Shown: positions 9,015 to 17,341 of the stretch, in pieces
Numbering within the stretch: position 1 is the first letter of the stretch
Layout of the letters: each line of letters begins with the position of its first letter
NCBI RefSeq assembly: GCF_000349325.1
Contig: NC_020504.1
Span: 4,622,053 to 4,686,052 of the forward strand
Length of the DNA stretch: 64,000 bases
Direction of reading: 5' to 3'
DNA from: Streptomyces davaonensis JCM 4913
GTDB lineage: Bacteria; Actinomycetota; Actinomycetes; Streptomycetales; Streptomycetaceae
Translations under genes and position numbers: made by a program
The notes under the pieces: generated by a model
The model's database searches: none
What the model was told of the DNA's origin: nothing
The model's input: only the letters and a program-made list of their open reading frames with translations

Positions 9015-9506
9015 ATGAGCGCACCCGACGGCAGCCCGGTCGGCGCCGAACGCAGCATCGGCCAGCTGTTCGCCTCGGCGACGACCGAGATGTCGGCCTT
9101 GGTGCACGACGAGATCGCTCTGGCCAAGGCGCAGCTCAAGCGGGACGTGAAGCGCGGCGCGACCAGCGGCGGCGCGTTCGTGGTGGCCGGCGCGGTGCTG
9201 CTGTTCTCCCTGCCGATGCTCAACTTCGCCCTGGCGTACGGCATCCGGACCTGGAGCGACTGGAATCTCGCCCTCTGCTTCCTGCTCTCCTTCGCCGCGA
9301 ACGTGCTCATCGCCGTGGCCCTCGCGCTCATCGGCGTCGTCTTCGCGAAGAAGGCCAAGAAGGGCAAGGGCCCGCAGAAGGTCGCCGCCTCGATGAAGGA
9401 GACGGCGGGCGTCCTTCAGAACGCCAAGCCGCACCCGCGTCCGGCGCCGGCCCTGGAGGACCGGTCGCCCGCCGCGCTCGAGCCTGTGGCACGCTCGTCG
9501 TCATGA
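9015..9506 (+). CDS. Phage-holin-superfamily membrane protein (actinobacterial)
   Basis: 163 residues. A soluble helical N-terminus of the form LFASATTEMSALVHDEIALA is followed by two close membrane segments (about 55-77 and 85-108) and a Lys/Pro-rich cytoplasmic tail. This is the pattern of the putative actinobacterial holin-X family, whose members are chromosomal and not shown to lyse cells. AGAGGGAGA lies 7 nt before the ATG at 9015. The stop overlaps the next start (ATGA at 9503-9506), so it is translationally coupled to the epoxide-hydrolase-like gene, an arrangement I recall from the M. tuberculosis Rv3669-ephE pair. Its function is unknown. Confidence 0.85.
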   Translation: MSAPDGSPVGAERSIGQLFASATTEMSALVHDEIALAKAQLKRDVKRGATSGGAFVVAGAVLLFSLPMLNFALAYGIRTWSDWNLALCFLLSFAANVLIAVALALIGVVFAKKAKKGKGPQKVAASMKETAGVLQNAKPHPRPAPALEDRSPAALEPVARSSS

Positions 9507-10444
9507 CGGACCCTGCCCCCACCCCTCCGGCGCAGCCTGCCTCGGTCGCACGACTCGATGGTCCCTGGACCCATCGGGACGTGGCGGCCAATGGTGCGCG
9601 CTTCCATATCGCCGAGATGGGCGACGGGCCGCTGGTCCTGCTCCTGCACGGCTTCCCGCAGTTCTGGTGGACCTGGCGGCACCAGCTCCCGGCGCTCGCC
9701 GACGCCGGGTTCCGGGCCGTCGCCATGGACCTGCGCGGGGTCGGCGGCAGCGACCGCACCCCGCGCGGGTACGACCCCGCCAACCTGGCACTCGACATCA
9801 CCGGAGTGATCCGCTCCCTCGGCGAGCCGGACGCCGCCCTCGTCGGCCACGACCTGGGCGGCTATCTGGCGTGGACGGCGGCGGTGATGCGCCCGAAGCT
9901 GGTACGGCGGCTCGCGGTCGCCTCGATGCCGCATCCGCGGCGCTGGCGCTCGGCGATGCTCGCGGACGTCAAGCAGACGACCGCCGGCTCCTACATCTGG
10001 GGGTTCCAGCGGCCCTGGATCCCGGAGCGGCAGCTCACCGCCGACGACGGGGCGCTGGTGGGGCGGCTGATCCGGGACTGGTCCGGGCCGCGGCTGCCGG
10101 AGGACGACGCGGTGGACATGTACCGCCGTGCGATGTGCATCCCCTCGACCGCGCACTGCTCGATCGAGCCGTACCGCTGGATGGTCCGCTCGCTGGCCCG
10201 TCCCGACGGCATCCAGTTCAACCGTCGGATGAAGCGCCCGGTCCGGGTGCCCACGCTGCATCTGCACGGCTCCCTGGACCCCGTGCTGCGCACCCGCAGC
10301 GCGGCAGGATCCGGCGAGTACGTCGAAGCCCCGTACCGCTGGCGCCTGTTCGACGGCCTGGGACACTTCCCGCATGAGGAGGATCCCGTCGCTTTCTCCG
10401 CGGAACTCGTCAATTGGCTGAAGGATCCTGAACCGGACAGATGA
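9503..10444 (+). CDS. Alpha/beta hydrolase, epoxide-hydrolase type
   Basis: 313 residues with the alpha/beta-hydrolase fold. The oxyanion motif HGFPQFWWTW (H49-W58) is typical of epoxide hydrolases. The nucleophile is aspartate, D117 in GHDLGGYLAW, not serine, which favours epoxide hydrolase or haloalkane-dehalogenase chemistry over esterase. H288 in GLGHFPHEEDP is the catalytic base. A cap region lies at about 140-230. The likely reaction is hydration of an epoxide to a diol; the substrate is unknown. It is coupled by a 4-bp overlap to the upstream membrane protein and corresponds by position to M. tuberculosis ephE. Confidence 0.88.
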   Translation: MTDPAPTPPAQPASVARLDGPWTHRDVAANGARFHIAEMGDGPLVLLLHGFPQFWWTWRHQLPALADAGFRAVAMDLRGVGGSDRTPRGYDPANLALDITGVIRSLGEPDAALVGHDLGGYLAWTAAVMRPKLVRRLAVASMPHPRRWRSAMLADVKQTTAGSYIWGFQRPWIPERQLTADDGALVGRLIRDWSGPRLPEDDAVDMYRRAMCIPSTAHCSIEPYRWMVRSLARPDGIQFNRRMKRPVRVPTLHLHGSLDPVLRTRSAAGSGEYVEAPYRWRLFDGLGHFPHEEDPVAFSAELVNWLKDPEPDR

Positions 10445-10520
10445 GTACGGCCGGTCCGACCCGGTCGGTGACCGTTCGGACGCTGCCGGTATCCAGATCT
10501 GAACACCTGTACTACGAACA

Positions 10521-10548
10521 GCCAATTGCCCGGCGCATAGGCCAATTG
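10521..10548. repeat. Two GCCAATTG copies 20 bp apart
   Basis: GCCAATTG occurs at 10521-10528 and 10541-10548, about two helical turns apart. The second copy extends to the palindrome CCAATTGG. The pair sits between the hydrolase stop and a 60-codon frame, in an A+T-richer patch. It may be an operator; no regulator can be assigned. Confidence 0.35.
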
Positions 10549-10598
10549 GGGGCCCTGGGGGCGGTTATCGACCTTGGGGCAGGGGCAGACGTCGGGGT

Positions 10599-10781
10599 AT
10601 GGGCTGGACGCACGACTACAACGACGTAGCACGCAACCGCCGCTCGGGCAGCGCCCTGAGCTCCCACCAGGGCGGCAGTGCCCCGCAACTCGCGGGCACC
10701 GACCTCCGGGTGGGGATTCCGCGCATTCTGCGCCGCCGGGCCCGCTGGGTCTCGGTACGCCTGCGCCACCCCCGCGGCTGA
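10599..10781 (+). CDS. Small basic hypothetical protein (60 residues)
   Basis: An ATG frame of 60 codons encoding a very basic protein. It starts MGWTHDYNDVARNRRSGS and ends with an Arg-rich stretch (PRILRRRARWVSVRLRHPRG). It lies in the otherwise empty 360-bp space between the epoxide-hydrolase-like gene and the convergent marP gene. No clear ribosome site is present beyond a weak GGGG just before the ATG. The codon pattern is plausible but not decisive, and I recognise no family. It could be a genuine small protein or a chance frame, so I rate it as about even. Confidence 0.45.
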   Translation: MGWTHDYNDVARNRRSGSALSSHQGGSAPQLAGTDLRVGIPRILRRRARWVSVRLRHPRG

Positions 10782-10809
10782 CCGCCCCGGGGCTTCATTC
10801 ACCAGGGGC

Positions 10810-12009
10810 TCACAGCGCGCAGCTGTCGCTGTCCACCTGCTCGTTCGCGGTGCGTCCGGCGGCGATGTCCTCCCGGATCTCGTCCGCGGTGAGCGCATAG
10901 CCGGTGTCGGCGTCGTCGAGGGACTTCGCGAAGACCACGCCGTACACCTTGCCCTCGGGCGTGAGCAGCGGGCCGCCGGAGTTGCCCTGGCGGACGGTCG
11001 CGTACAGCGAGTAGACGTCGCGGTGCACGGTGCCGCGGTGGTAGATGTCCGGACCGTTGGCCGGGATGCGGCCGCGGACTCGGGCGGCGCGGACGTCGTA
11101 GGCGCCGTTCTCCGGGAAGCCGGCGATGATCGCGCCGTCGCCGCTGCGGGCGTCGGTGGAGGTGAACTCCAGCGCGGGCGCGTCCAGATCCGGGACGTCG
11201 AGCACGGCGATGTCGCGCTTCCAGTCGTACAGCACGACCTGCGCGTCGTACTTGCGCCCCTCTCCGCCTATCTGGACGGTGGGTTCGTCGACGCCGCCCA
11301 CCACATGGGCGTTGGTCATCACGCGACGGTCGGCGAAGACGAAGCCGGTGCCCTCCAGGACCTTGCCGCAACTGTCCGCGGTGCCCACGACCTTGACGAT
11401 GGATCGCTTCGCGCGCGTGGCCACGCCGCTGTTGGCGAGCGCCGGGTCGGGCGGCTGTACGTCGGTGATGGGCTCGTTGGAGAACGGGCTGAAGACCTGC
11501 GGGAAGCCGTTCTGCGCGAGGACCGAGGAGAAGTCCGCGAACCAGGTGTCGGCCTGCGCGGGCAGCGCGCGGGACACCCCGAGCAGCACCTTGGAGTTAC
11601 GGACCTCCTTGCCGAGCGTCGGCAGGGTGGTGCCGGCCAGCGCCGAGCCGATCAGCCAGGCGACCAGCAGCATGGCGACGACGTTGACCAGAGCGCCGCC
11701 GGTGGCGTCCAGGGCGCGGGCCGGGGACCAGGTGATGTAGCGGCGCAGCTTGTTGCCGAGGTGGGTGGTGAGCGCCTGGCCGACGGAGGCGCAGACGATG
11801 ACGACGACCACGGCGACGACCGCGGCGGTCGTGCCCACCTCGGAGTTGTCCGTCAGGGCGTCCCAGATCACCGGAAGCAGGTAGACGGCGACGAGTCCGC
11901 CGCCGAGGAAACCGATCACCGACAGGATGCCGACGACGAAGCCCTGGCGGTAGCCGACGATCGCGAACCACACCGCGGCGACCAGCAGCAGGATGTCCAG
12001 CACGTTCAC
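10810..12009 (-). CDS. Membrane-anchored serine protease, MarP type
   Basis: 399 residues. The N-terminal CvpA-like part (1-120) has four membrane segments. An outer trypsin-like protease domain follows from about 195, with the complete triad H235 (TNAHVVGG), D266 (DWKRDIAVLDV) and S344 (RQGNSGGPLL). C214 and C397 match in position the disulfide that regulates M. tuberculosis MarP. In mycobacteria MarP is needed for acid and oxidative resistance and cleaves the cell-wall hydrolase RipA; the same class of role is likely here, but the substrate is unknown. The GTG at 12009 starts it. It lies downstream of the NUDIX and nth genes on the same strand and is probably co-transcribed. Confidence 0.93.
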   Translation of the reverse strand: MNVLDILLLVAAVWFAIVGYRQGFVVGILSVIGFLGGGLVAVYLLPVIWDALTDNSEVGTTAAVVAVVVVIVCASVGQALTTHLGNKLRRYITWSPARALDATGGALVNVVAMLLVAWLIGSALAGTTLPTLGKEVRNSKVLLGVSRALPAQADTWFADFSSVLAQNGFPQVFSPFSNEPITDVQPPDPALANSGVATRAKRSIVKVVGTADSCGKVLEGTGFVFADRRVMTNAHVVGGVDEPTVQIGGEGRKYDAQVVLYDWKRDIAVLDVPDLDAPALEFTSTDARSGDGAIIAGFPENGAYDVRAARVRGRIPANGPDIYHRGTVHRDVYSLYATVRQGNSGGPLLTPEGKVYGVVFAKSLDDADTGYALTADEIREDIAAGRTANEQVDSDSCAL

Positions 12010-12072
12010 CGCTTCAAGCCTCGCCTCGTCACTTCACGGCCCCCTGATTCACACAGCACGGCGCCCACCCTG

Positions 12073-12756
12073 TCATGACCGCCAGTCCAGCGGGACCTGC
12101 TTCTCCCGGTCCCAGGGCCGCTCCCAGCCCGCGAAGTGCAGCAACCTGTCGATGATGCCCGCGGTGAAACCCCAGACCAGGGCCGATTCGACCAGAAATG
12201 CCGGACCCCGGTGGCCGCTGGGGTGGACGGCGGTGGCGCGGTGGGCGGGGTCCGTGAGATCCGCCACGGGCACGGTGAAGACGCGGGCCGTCTCGTTCGG
12301 GTCGACGACACCGACCGGGCTCGGCTCGCGCCACCAGCCGAGGACGGGGGTGACCACGAACTCGCTGACCGGGATGTACAGCCGGGGCAGGACCCCGAAG
12401 AGCTGTACGCCCGTCGGGTCGAGGCCGGTCTCCTCCTCGGCCTCGCGGAGCGCGGCCCGCAGCGGCCCGTCGGTCTTCGGGTCGCCGTCCTCGGGGTCGA
12501 GGGCGCCACCGGGGAAGGAGGGCTGGCCCGCGTGCGAGCGCAGGGAGCTGGCGCGCTCCATCAGGAGCAGCTCGGGGCCGCGGTCGCCGTCGCCGAACAG
12601 GACGAGTACGGCGGACTGCCTGCCGGCGCCGTTCTTCGGGGGCAGGAAGCGGCTCAGCTGTATGGGCTCGACCGTCTCCACGGCGTGGACGACGGGGGTC
12701 AGCCAGGAGGGCAGGCCGTCCTTGCTCAGCGCCACCATGTCGCTTGCGTTGGTCAT
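12073..12756 (-). CDS. NUDIX hydrolase, CoA-pyrophosphatase type
   Basis: 227 residues. The NUDIX box is intact: GALDPEDGD, then [10 protein letters not shown], with the metal-binding REAEEE core. Just before it [15 protein letters not shown] matches the extra motif of CoA pyrophosphatases (NudL/Nudt7), so hydrolysis of CoA or acyl-CoA to phosphopantetheine and 3',5'-ADP is likely. The ATG at 12756 overlaps the nth stop by 4 bp (ATGA), so translation is coupled to nth. A much longer open frame exists upstream, but it lies within nth in another phase and is a shadow. The marP gene follows after 63 bp. Confidence 0.9.
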   Translation of the reverse strand: MTNASDMVALSKDGLPSWLTPVVHAVETVEPIQLSRFLPPKNGAGRQSAVLVLFGDGDRGPELLLMERASSLRSHAGQPSFPGGALDPEDGDPKTDGPLRAALREAEEETGLDPTGVQLFGVLPRLYIPVSEFVVTPVLGWWREPSPVGVVDPNETARVFTVPVADLTDPAHRATAVHPSGHRGPAFLVESALVWGFTAGIIDRLLHFAGWERPWDREKQVPLDWRS

Positions 12757-13712
12757 CCGGCGGCCCCCAGCGGCAGTGCCGCCTTCCCGCCCGCTTCCAG
12801 GTATGCCTGCGGGGGGTTCAGGCGCTGCCCCGGGAAGCCGCCCTTCTCGTACTTGAGGAGCTTCTTGGCCTTCTCGGGGTCCGTTTCGCCCTCGCCGTAC
12901 GCCGGGCAGAGCGGGGCGATGGGGCAGGCGCCGCAGGCCGGTTTGCGGGCGTGGCAGATACGGCGGCCGTGCCAGATGACGTGATGGGAGAGGTCGGTCC
13001 AGTCGCTCTTGGGGAACAGCGAACCGATCTCGGCCTCGATCTTGTCGGGGTCGGTCTGCTCGGTCCACTGCCAGCGCCGCACCAGCCGCTGGAAGTGCGT
13101 GTCCACGGTGATTCCGGGCCGCCCGAAGGCGTTGCCGAGCACGACGAACGCGGTCTTGCGGCCGACGCCCGGCAGTTTGACCAACTCTTCGAGACGCCCC
13201 GGCACCTCGCCGCCGAAGTCCTCGGACAGGGCCTTGGACAGGCCTATGACCGACCTGGTCTTGGCCCGGAAGAACCCGCACGGACGCAGGATCTCCTCGA
13301 CCTCCTCCGGGTTGGCGGCGGCCAGGTCCTCGGGGGTGGGGTACTTCGCGAAGAGCGCGGGGGTCGTCTGGTTGACGCGCAGGTCGGTGGTCTGGGCGGA
13401 CAGGACCGTGGCGACCAGGAGCTGGAAGGGGTTCTCGAAGTCCAGTTCGGGGTGGGCGTACGGGAAGACCTCGGCGAGCTCGCGGTTGATCCGGCGCGCG
13501 CGGCGGACGAGGGCGGTACGGGACTCGGCCTTCGACGGCTTCGCGGAGGCCTTCGTCGGCTTCGCGGAGGCCTTCTTCGCAGGGGTCACCTTTTTTGCCG
13601 CTTTTGACGGTTTCCTTCCGCCATCGGGCTCCTGTTCGCCCACAGCGGAATCACGACGTACAACCACCCGCCCAGCCCCCTTGGCCTGTGCTCTCACCGG
13701 CGATTTGGACAC
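12753..13712 (-). CDS. nth: Endonuclease III, DNA glycosylase/AP lyase
   Basis: Excises oxidised pyrimidines and nicks abasic sites in base-excision repair. The 319-residue protein has the helix-hairpin-helix LPGVGRKTA (180-188) with catalytic lysine K186, catalytic aspartate D204 in ITVDTHFQR, and the iron-sulfur loop C253-x6-C260-x2-C263-x5-C269. It is about 100 residues longer than E. coli Nth. The N-terminal extension (1-65) is basic and Lys/Ala-rich with a 7-residue repeat ([14 protein letters not shown]), perhaps for DNA binding. It heads a minus-strand operon with the NUDIX and MarP genes. A later start that removes the extension is possible, but no strong ribosome site marks one. Confidence 0.95.
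   Translation of the reverse strand: MSKSPVRAQAKGAGRVVVRRDSAVGEQEPDGGRKPSKAAKKVTPAKKASAKPTKASAKPSKAESRTALVRRARRINRELAEVFPYAHPELDFENPFQLLVATVLSAQTTDLRVNQTTPALFAKYPTPEDLAAANPEEVEEILRPCGFFRAKTRSVIGLSKALSEDFGGEVPGRLEELVKLPGVGRKTAFVVLGNAFGRPGITVDTHFQRLVRRWQWTEQTDPDKIEAEIGSLFPKSDWTDLSHHVIWHGRRICHARKPACGACPIAPLCPAYGEGETDPEKAKKLLKYEKGGFPGQRLNPPQAYLEAGGKAALPLGAAG
13537..13575. repeat. 18-bp direct repeat within the nth N-terminal extension
   Basis: GGCTTCGCGGAGGCCTTC occurs at 13537-13554 and again at 13558-13575 with a 21-bp period. It encodes the duplicated KASAKP segment of the Lys/Ala-rich tail, consistent with an in-frame slippage duplication. Confidence 0.7.
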
Positions 13713-13814
13713 CCGGCCAGCCTAAAGCCCGGCACTGACATCCGCCCCGAGCCCTGAAGATCAGCCCCCAATTGGACCCCTGCCGCTTAACTCGGGACAC
13801 GTGTGCGGCATCCT

Positions 13815-13828
13815 TGTGACAGATCACA
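13815..13828. promoter_or_regulatory. Crp-site-like dyad upstream of crp
   Basis: TGTGA, CAGA, TCACA is a perfect inverted repeat about 90 bp before the crp start. The half-sites match the CRP consensus TGTGA/TCACA, but the spacer is 4 bp instead of 6. It may be an autoregulatory site, or a site for a related dimer with different spacing. Confidence 0.45.
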
Positions 13829-13919
13829 CTGTTTGGACGGTCCGGCAAAATGGGGAGCACGGTCCCCTGGTACCAAGGGGGAGCAAGATCCCCTGAGCAG
13901 GTCGACAAGGAGAGAACTC

Positions 13920-14594
13920 GTGGACGACGTTCTGCGGCGCAACCCGCTCTTCGCGGCGCTCGATGACGAGCAGTCCGCGGAGCTCCGCGCCTCCATGAGT
14001 GAGGTGACCCTCGCGCGCGGTGACTCCCTGTTCCACGAGGGCGACCCCGGTGACCGGCTCTATGTCGTCACCGAGGGCAAGGTCAAGCTCCACCGCACCT
14101 CCCCCGACGGTCGCGAGAACATGCTCGCCGTCGTCGGCCCCGGTGAGCTGATCGGCGAGCTGTCGCTGTTCGACCCGGGCCCGCGTACGGCGACGGCCAC
14201 GGCGCTGACCGAGGTCAAGCTGCTGGGCCTCGGCCACGGCGACCTCCAGCCCTGGCTGAACGCCCGCCCCGAGGTGGCCACCGCGCTGCTGCGCGCCGTC
14301 GCCCGCCGGCTGCGCCGCACCAACGACGCGATGTCGGACCTGGTCTTCTCGGACGTCCCCGGCCGTGTCGCCCGCGCGCTGCTGGACCTCTCGCGCCGCT
14401 TCGGCGTGCAGTCCGAGGAGGGCATCCACGTCGTCCACGACCTCACGCAGGAGGAGCTGGCCCAACTGGTCGGCGCATCCCGCGAGACGGTCAACAAGGC
14501 CCTCGCCGACTTCGCCCAGCGCGGCTGGCTGCGCCTTGAGGCCCGTGCCGTGATCCTGCTGGACGTGGAGCGGCTCGCGAAGCGCTCGCGCTGA
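13920..14594 (+). CDS. crp: Crp/Fnr-family transcription regulator
   Basis: 224 residues, the length of Streptomyces Crp. The cyclic-nucleotide-binding fold spans about 10-120 (FHEGDPGDRLYVVTEGKVKL, then GELIGELSLFDPGPRTATA, the phosphate-binding cassette), and the winged helix about 150-215 with the helix-turn-helix TQEELAQLVGASRETVNKAL. In Streptomyces Crp controls germination, development and secondary metabolism. The GTG at 13920 is chosen because AAGGAGAG lies 5 nt upstream and the length then fits the family. A dyad resembling its own site is upstream and a strong terminator follows, so it is likely monocistronic. Confidence 0.96.
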   Translation: MDDVLRRNPLFAALDDEQSAELRASMSEVTLARGDSLFHEGDPGDRLYVVTEGKVKLHRTSPDGRENMLAVVGPGELIGELSLFDPGPRTATATALTEVKLLGLGHGDLQPWLNARPEVATALLRAVARRLRRTNDAMSDLVFSDVPGRVARALLDLSRRFGVQSEEGIHVVHDLTQEELAQLVGASRETVNKALADFAQRGWLRLEARAVILLDVERLAKRSR

Positions 14595-14607
14595 CCGTAC
14601 GGCTGTT

Positions 14608-14640
14608 CAGGGCCCGTCTCTTCATCAGAGGCGGGCCCTG
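14608..14640 (+). terminator. Strong terminator hairpin after crp
   Basis: CAGGGCCCG at 14608-14616 pairs perfectly with CGGGCCCTG at 14632-14640. An inner CTCT/AGAG (14618-14621 with 14627-14630) extends the stem. It starts 14 bp after the crp stop. Confidence 0.8.
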
Positions 14641-14697
14641 TCCGTGTCACGGGCTTTTGGCGAGCGCCGGACGGGCCGGGGTTGGCACAGTGATCCC

Positions 14698-15525
14698 ATG
14701 GCTGACACGGCTCCCCGCAAAGGTCTCGACCGCCAGGGCTTCATCGAGCGCGAAGGCTCACTCGGACAGGTCACGCACGACTTCCGGCCCGTCGTTGCCG
14801 CCGCGCGCGACCGCCTCCTGGACGTCTTCGGGGCGCGGATGCACAGCGCGTACCTCTACGGGTCGATTCCGCGCGGCACCGCGCGCGTGGGGCGCAGCGA
14901 TCTCGATCTGCTGGTCGTCCTGCGCGCCGAGCCGACCGACGCGGACCGGGAGGACGCCCGGGTGCTCGGCGAGGGGCTCGACAAGGAGTTCCGGCGGATC
15001 GACGGGGTCGGCACGCTGCTGTACAGCAGGGCGCGCGTCCTGAGCGAGCTGGAGCGGTACGACATGGGCTGGTTCCTCGCCTGTCTGTGCACCCCGCTGC
15101 TCGGCGAGGACCTCGCCGAGTACCTGCCCCGCTATCGCCCCGACTCCCGCCTCGCGCGGGAGACCAACGGCGACCTGGCCCTCCTGCTGCCGCGCTGGCG
15201 CGAGCGGATCGCCGCCGCCGACTCCGACGAGGCCCGCAGACCCCTCGTACGGTTCATGTCCCGCCATCTCGTCCGCACCGGATTCACGCTGGTCATGCCC
15301 CGCTGGAACGGCTGGACGAGCGACCTGGTGGAGATGGCGGAGGCGTTCGGCGCGTACTACCCGGAGCGGGCGGACGAGATGCGCGCGGCGGCCGTCCTCG
15401 GATACGCGCCGACCGGCGACGGGGCCGTTCTCCGGTCGTACGTCGACGATCTCGGCCCCTGGCTCGCCGAGGAGTACACGCGCGTGCACGGCGTGAAGGC
15501 ACCGCGCCCCGAGCAGACCTGCTAG
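14698..15525 (+). CDS. Nucleotidyltransferase-domain protein
   Basis: 275 residues from the ATG at 14698; no strong ribosome site is visible. Residues about 44-80 hold the minimal nucleotidyltransferase motif: YLYGSIPRGTAR followed by SDLDLLVVL, the G-S and D-x-D metal pattern of the polymerase-beta superfamily. The rest is helical, with WFLACLCTPLLGEDLAEYL. Such proteins include aminoglycoside adenylyltransferases and MNT-type antitoxins. This one is longer than MNT and has no partner HEPN gene beside it, so a small-molecule or tRNA nucleotidyltransferase role is more likely, but the function is not assignable. Its TAG stop overlaps the TAG stop of the convergent gene. Confidence 0.75.
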   Translation: MADTAPRKGLDRQGFIEREGSLGQVTHDFRPVVAAARDRLLDVFGARMHSAYLYGSIPRGTARVGRSDLDLLVVLRAEPTDADREDARVLGEGLDKEFRRIDGVGTLLYSRARVLSELERYDMGWFLACLCTPLLGEDLAEYLPRYRPDSRLARETNGDLALLLPRWRERIAAADSDEARRPLVRFMSRHLVRTGFTLVMPRWNGWTSDLVEMAEAFGAYYPERADEMRAAAVLGYAPTGDGAVLRSYVDDLGPWLAEEYTRVHGVKAPRPEQTC

Positions 15526-16352
15526 ATCAGCCCGTGCTCGCTCAGGTACTCCAGCTGCGCCCGCACCGACAGCTCCGCCGCAGGCCACAGGGAGCGGTCC
15601 ACGTCCGCGTACACATGCGCCACTACCTCTGCGGGCGTCCCGTAGCCGTCCTCGACCGCCGTCTCGACCTGGGCGAGGCGGTGGGCGCGGTGGGCGAGGT
15701 AGAACTCGACGGCGCCCTGGGCGTCGTCGAGGACCGGTCCGTGGCCGGGCAGCACTGTGTGGACGCCGTCGTCGACGGTGAGTGAGCGCAACCGCCGCAG
15801 CGAGTCCAGGTAGTCCCCGAGGCGGCCGTCAGGGTGCGCCACGACGGTCGTTCCGCGCCCCAGGACGGTGTCGCCGGTCAGGACGGCCCGGTCGGCCGGG
15901 AGATGGAAGCACAGGGAGTCGGCGGTGTGCCCCGGCGTGGGCACGACCCGCAGCTCCAGGCCGCCCACCCGCACCACGTCCCCGGCGCCCAGGCCCTCGT
16001 CGCCGAGGCGCAGGGCCGGGTCCAGGGCCCGCACCTTGGTGCCGGTGAGGTCGGCGAAGCGGGCGGCGCCCTCGGCGTGGTCGGGGTGGCCGTGCGTCAG
16101 CAGGGTGAGGGCGACGCGCTTGCCGGCCTGCTCGGCGGTGTCGACGACGTGCCGCAGATGCCCCTCGTCCAGCGGACCGGGGTCGACCACGACGGCGAGC
16201 TCGGAGTCGGGCTCGGACAGGATCCAGGTGTTCGTGCCGTCCAGGGTCATCGCGGAGGCGTTGGGCGCGAGGACGTTCACGGCCCGCGCGGTGGCGGGGC
16301 CCGAGAGAACCCCGCCCCGCGGCTGCCCGGGAAGGGTGCTGGCGTCCGTCAT
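15522..16352 (-). CDS. Metallo-beta-lactamase-fold hydrolase
   Basis: 276 residues with the metal site THGHPDHAEGA (HxHxDH), a second histidine in PTPGHTADS, an aspartate in LTGDTVLG and a late histidine in LPGHGP, all the ligands of a dinuclear MBL-fold hydrolase. The C-terminal 60 residues resemble the LACTB2 group, which act as endoribonucleases or hydrolases. The ATG at 16352 overlaps the upstream NUDIX stop (ATGA). It is the last gene of the DUF4177-RidA-NUDIX-MBL operon, whose order I recall from M. tuberculosis near crp. The substrate is unknown. Confidence 0.9.
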   Translation of the reverse strand: MTDASTLPGQPRGGVLSGPATARAVNVLAPNASAMTLDGTNTWILSEPDSELAVVVDPGPLDEGHLRHVVDTAEQAGKRVALTLLTHGHPDHAEGAARFADLTGTKVRALDPALRLGDEGLGAGDVVRVGGLELRVVPTPGHTADSLCFHLPADRAVLTGDTVLGRGTTVVAHPDGRLGDYLDSLRRLRSLTVDDGVHTVLPGHGPVLDDAQGAVEFYLAHRAHRLAQVETAVEDGYGTPAEVVAHVYADVDRSLWPAAELSVRAQLEYLSEHGLI

Positions 16353-17227
16353 GCGGGGGCTCCACCGTTCGGCGTGGTCGGGATGTGCTTGGTGAACTCG
16401 TCGTGCCCCGGCCAGGACAGCACGATCTCGCCGTCCTCCAGACGCGCCCGCGCGATGACCGGCGTCATGTCCCGCGCGGGGGCGGCGGCCAGCGCCTCGG
16501 CGGCCGTGTCGTACGGCATCAGTTGCCGCAGGGTGGCGATGGTGGGCGGCATCATCAGCAGCTCGCCCTTGTCGTACGACGTCGCCGCCTCGCCGGGTGC
16601 GGTCCACACCGTGCGGTCGGCCTCCGTGGACGCGTTGCGCGTGCGCTGGCCCTCCGGGAGGGCGGCGACGAAGAACCAGGTGTCGTAGCGGCGGGACTCG
16701 AACTCCGGGGTGATCCAGCGCGTCCAGGCGCCGAGCAGGTCGGAGCGCAGGACGAGCCCACGGCGGTCGAGGAACTCGGCGAAGGAGAGATCCCGGGCGA
16801 CGAGGGCGGCGCGGTCGGCCTCCCACTCGGCGCCGGTGGTGTCGCCGACGACGGACTCGGGGGTCGGCCCGGCGAGCAGGACGCCCGCCTCCTCGTACGT
16901 CTCCCGCACGGCGGCGCAGACGATCGCCTGGGCGCCGGTCTCGTCGACCCCGAGCCGCTCGGCCCACCACGCGCGCATGGGCCCGGCCCAGCGGACGTGA
17001 TGATCGTCGTCCCGGGGATCGACGCCGCCACCGGGATAGGCGTACGCCCCGCCGGCGAAGGCCATGGAGGCACGTCTGCGGAGCATGTGGACGGCGGTAC
17101 CGCTGCCGGTGTCCTTGAGCAGCATGACCGTGGCGGCACGCTTGGGGGACACCGGCGTGAGGGTCCCTTCCGCAAGCGCACGAATGCGGTCGGGCCACTC
17201 CGGGGGATACCACTGACCGTTCGCCAT
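16349..17227 (-). CDS. NUDIX hydrolase, NUDT19-like
   Basis: 292 residues. A NUDIX box is present but has a long insert: AYPGGGVDPRDD, then about 30 residues, then AAVRETYEEAGVLL with the catalytic REXXEE core. This interrupted box is characteristic of NUDT19/RP2-like hydrolases, some of which act on CoA esters. The start is ATG at 17227. It overlaps the following MBL-fold gene by 4 bp, implying coupled translation. The substrate is not shown by the sequence. A metabolite-repair role beside RidA is a reasonable inference. Confidence 0.88.
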   Translation of the reverse strand: MANGQWYPPEWPDRIRALAEGTLTPVSPKRAATVMLLKDTGSGTAVHMLRRRASMAFAGGAYAYPGGGVDPRDDDHHVRWAGPMRAWWAERLGVDETGAQAIVCAAVRETYEEAGVLLAGPTPESVVGDTTGAEWEADRAALVARDLSFAEFLDRRGLVLRSDLLGAWTRWITPEFESRRYDTWFFVAALPEGQRTRNASTEADRTVWTAPGEAATSYDKGELLMMPPTIATLRQLMPYDTAAEALAAAPARDMTPVIARARLEDGEIVLSWPGHDEFTKHIPTTPNGGAPA

Positions 17228-17341
17228 GTGCGGAGGCTATCTCGGTGCGCGCGGATGTTCGAGGGGTGCCCGGTGCTGGTGGGGGCGCGCCGCGGGCCGG
17301 TCCTGCGGGTTCCGCCGCGCCCACCCCGCAGGCGCCGGGAG

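Noticed and set aside
14698..15525. A MNT/HEPN toxin-antitoxin system
   Set aside because: The nucleotidyltransferase is much longer than MNT antitoxins, and no HEPN-like gene is adjacent; the next gene is a convergent MBL-fold enzyme.
15522..17324. A 600-codon frame upstream of the MBL-fold protein
   Set aside because: Its first 320 codons are an Arg-rich shadow of the NUDIX gene; the true start overlaps the NUDIX stop at 16352.
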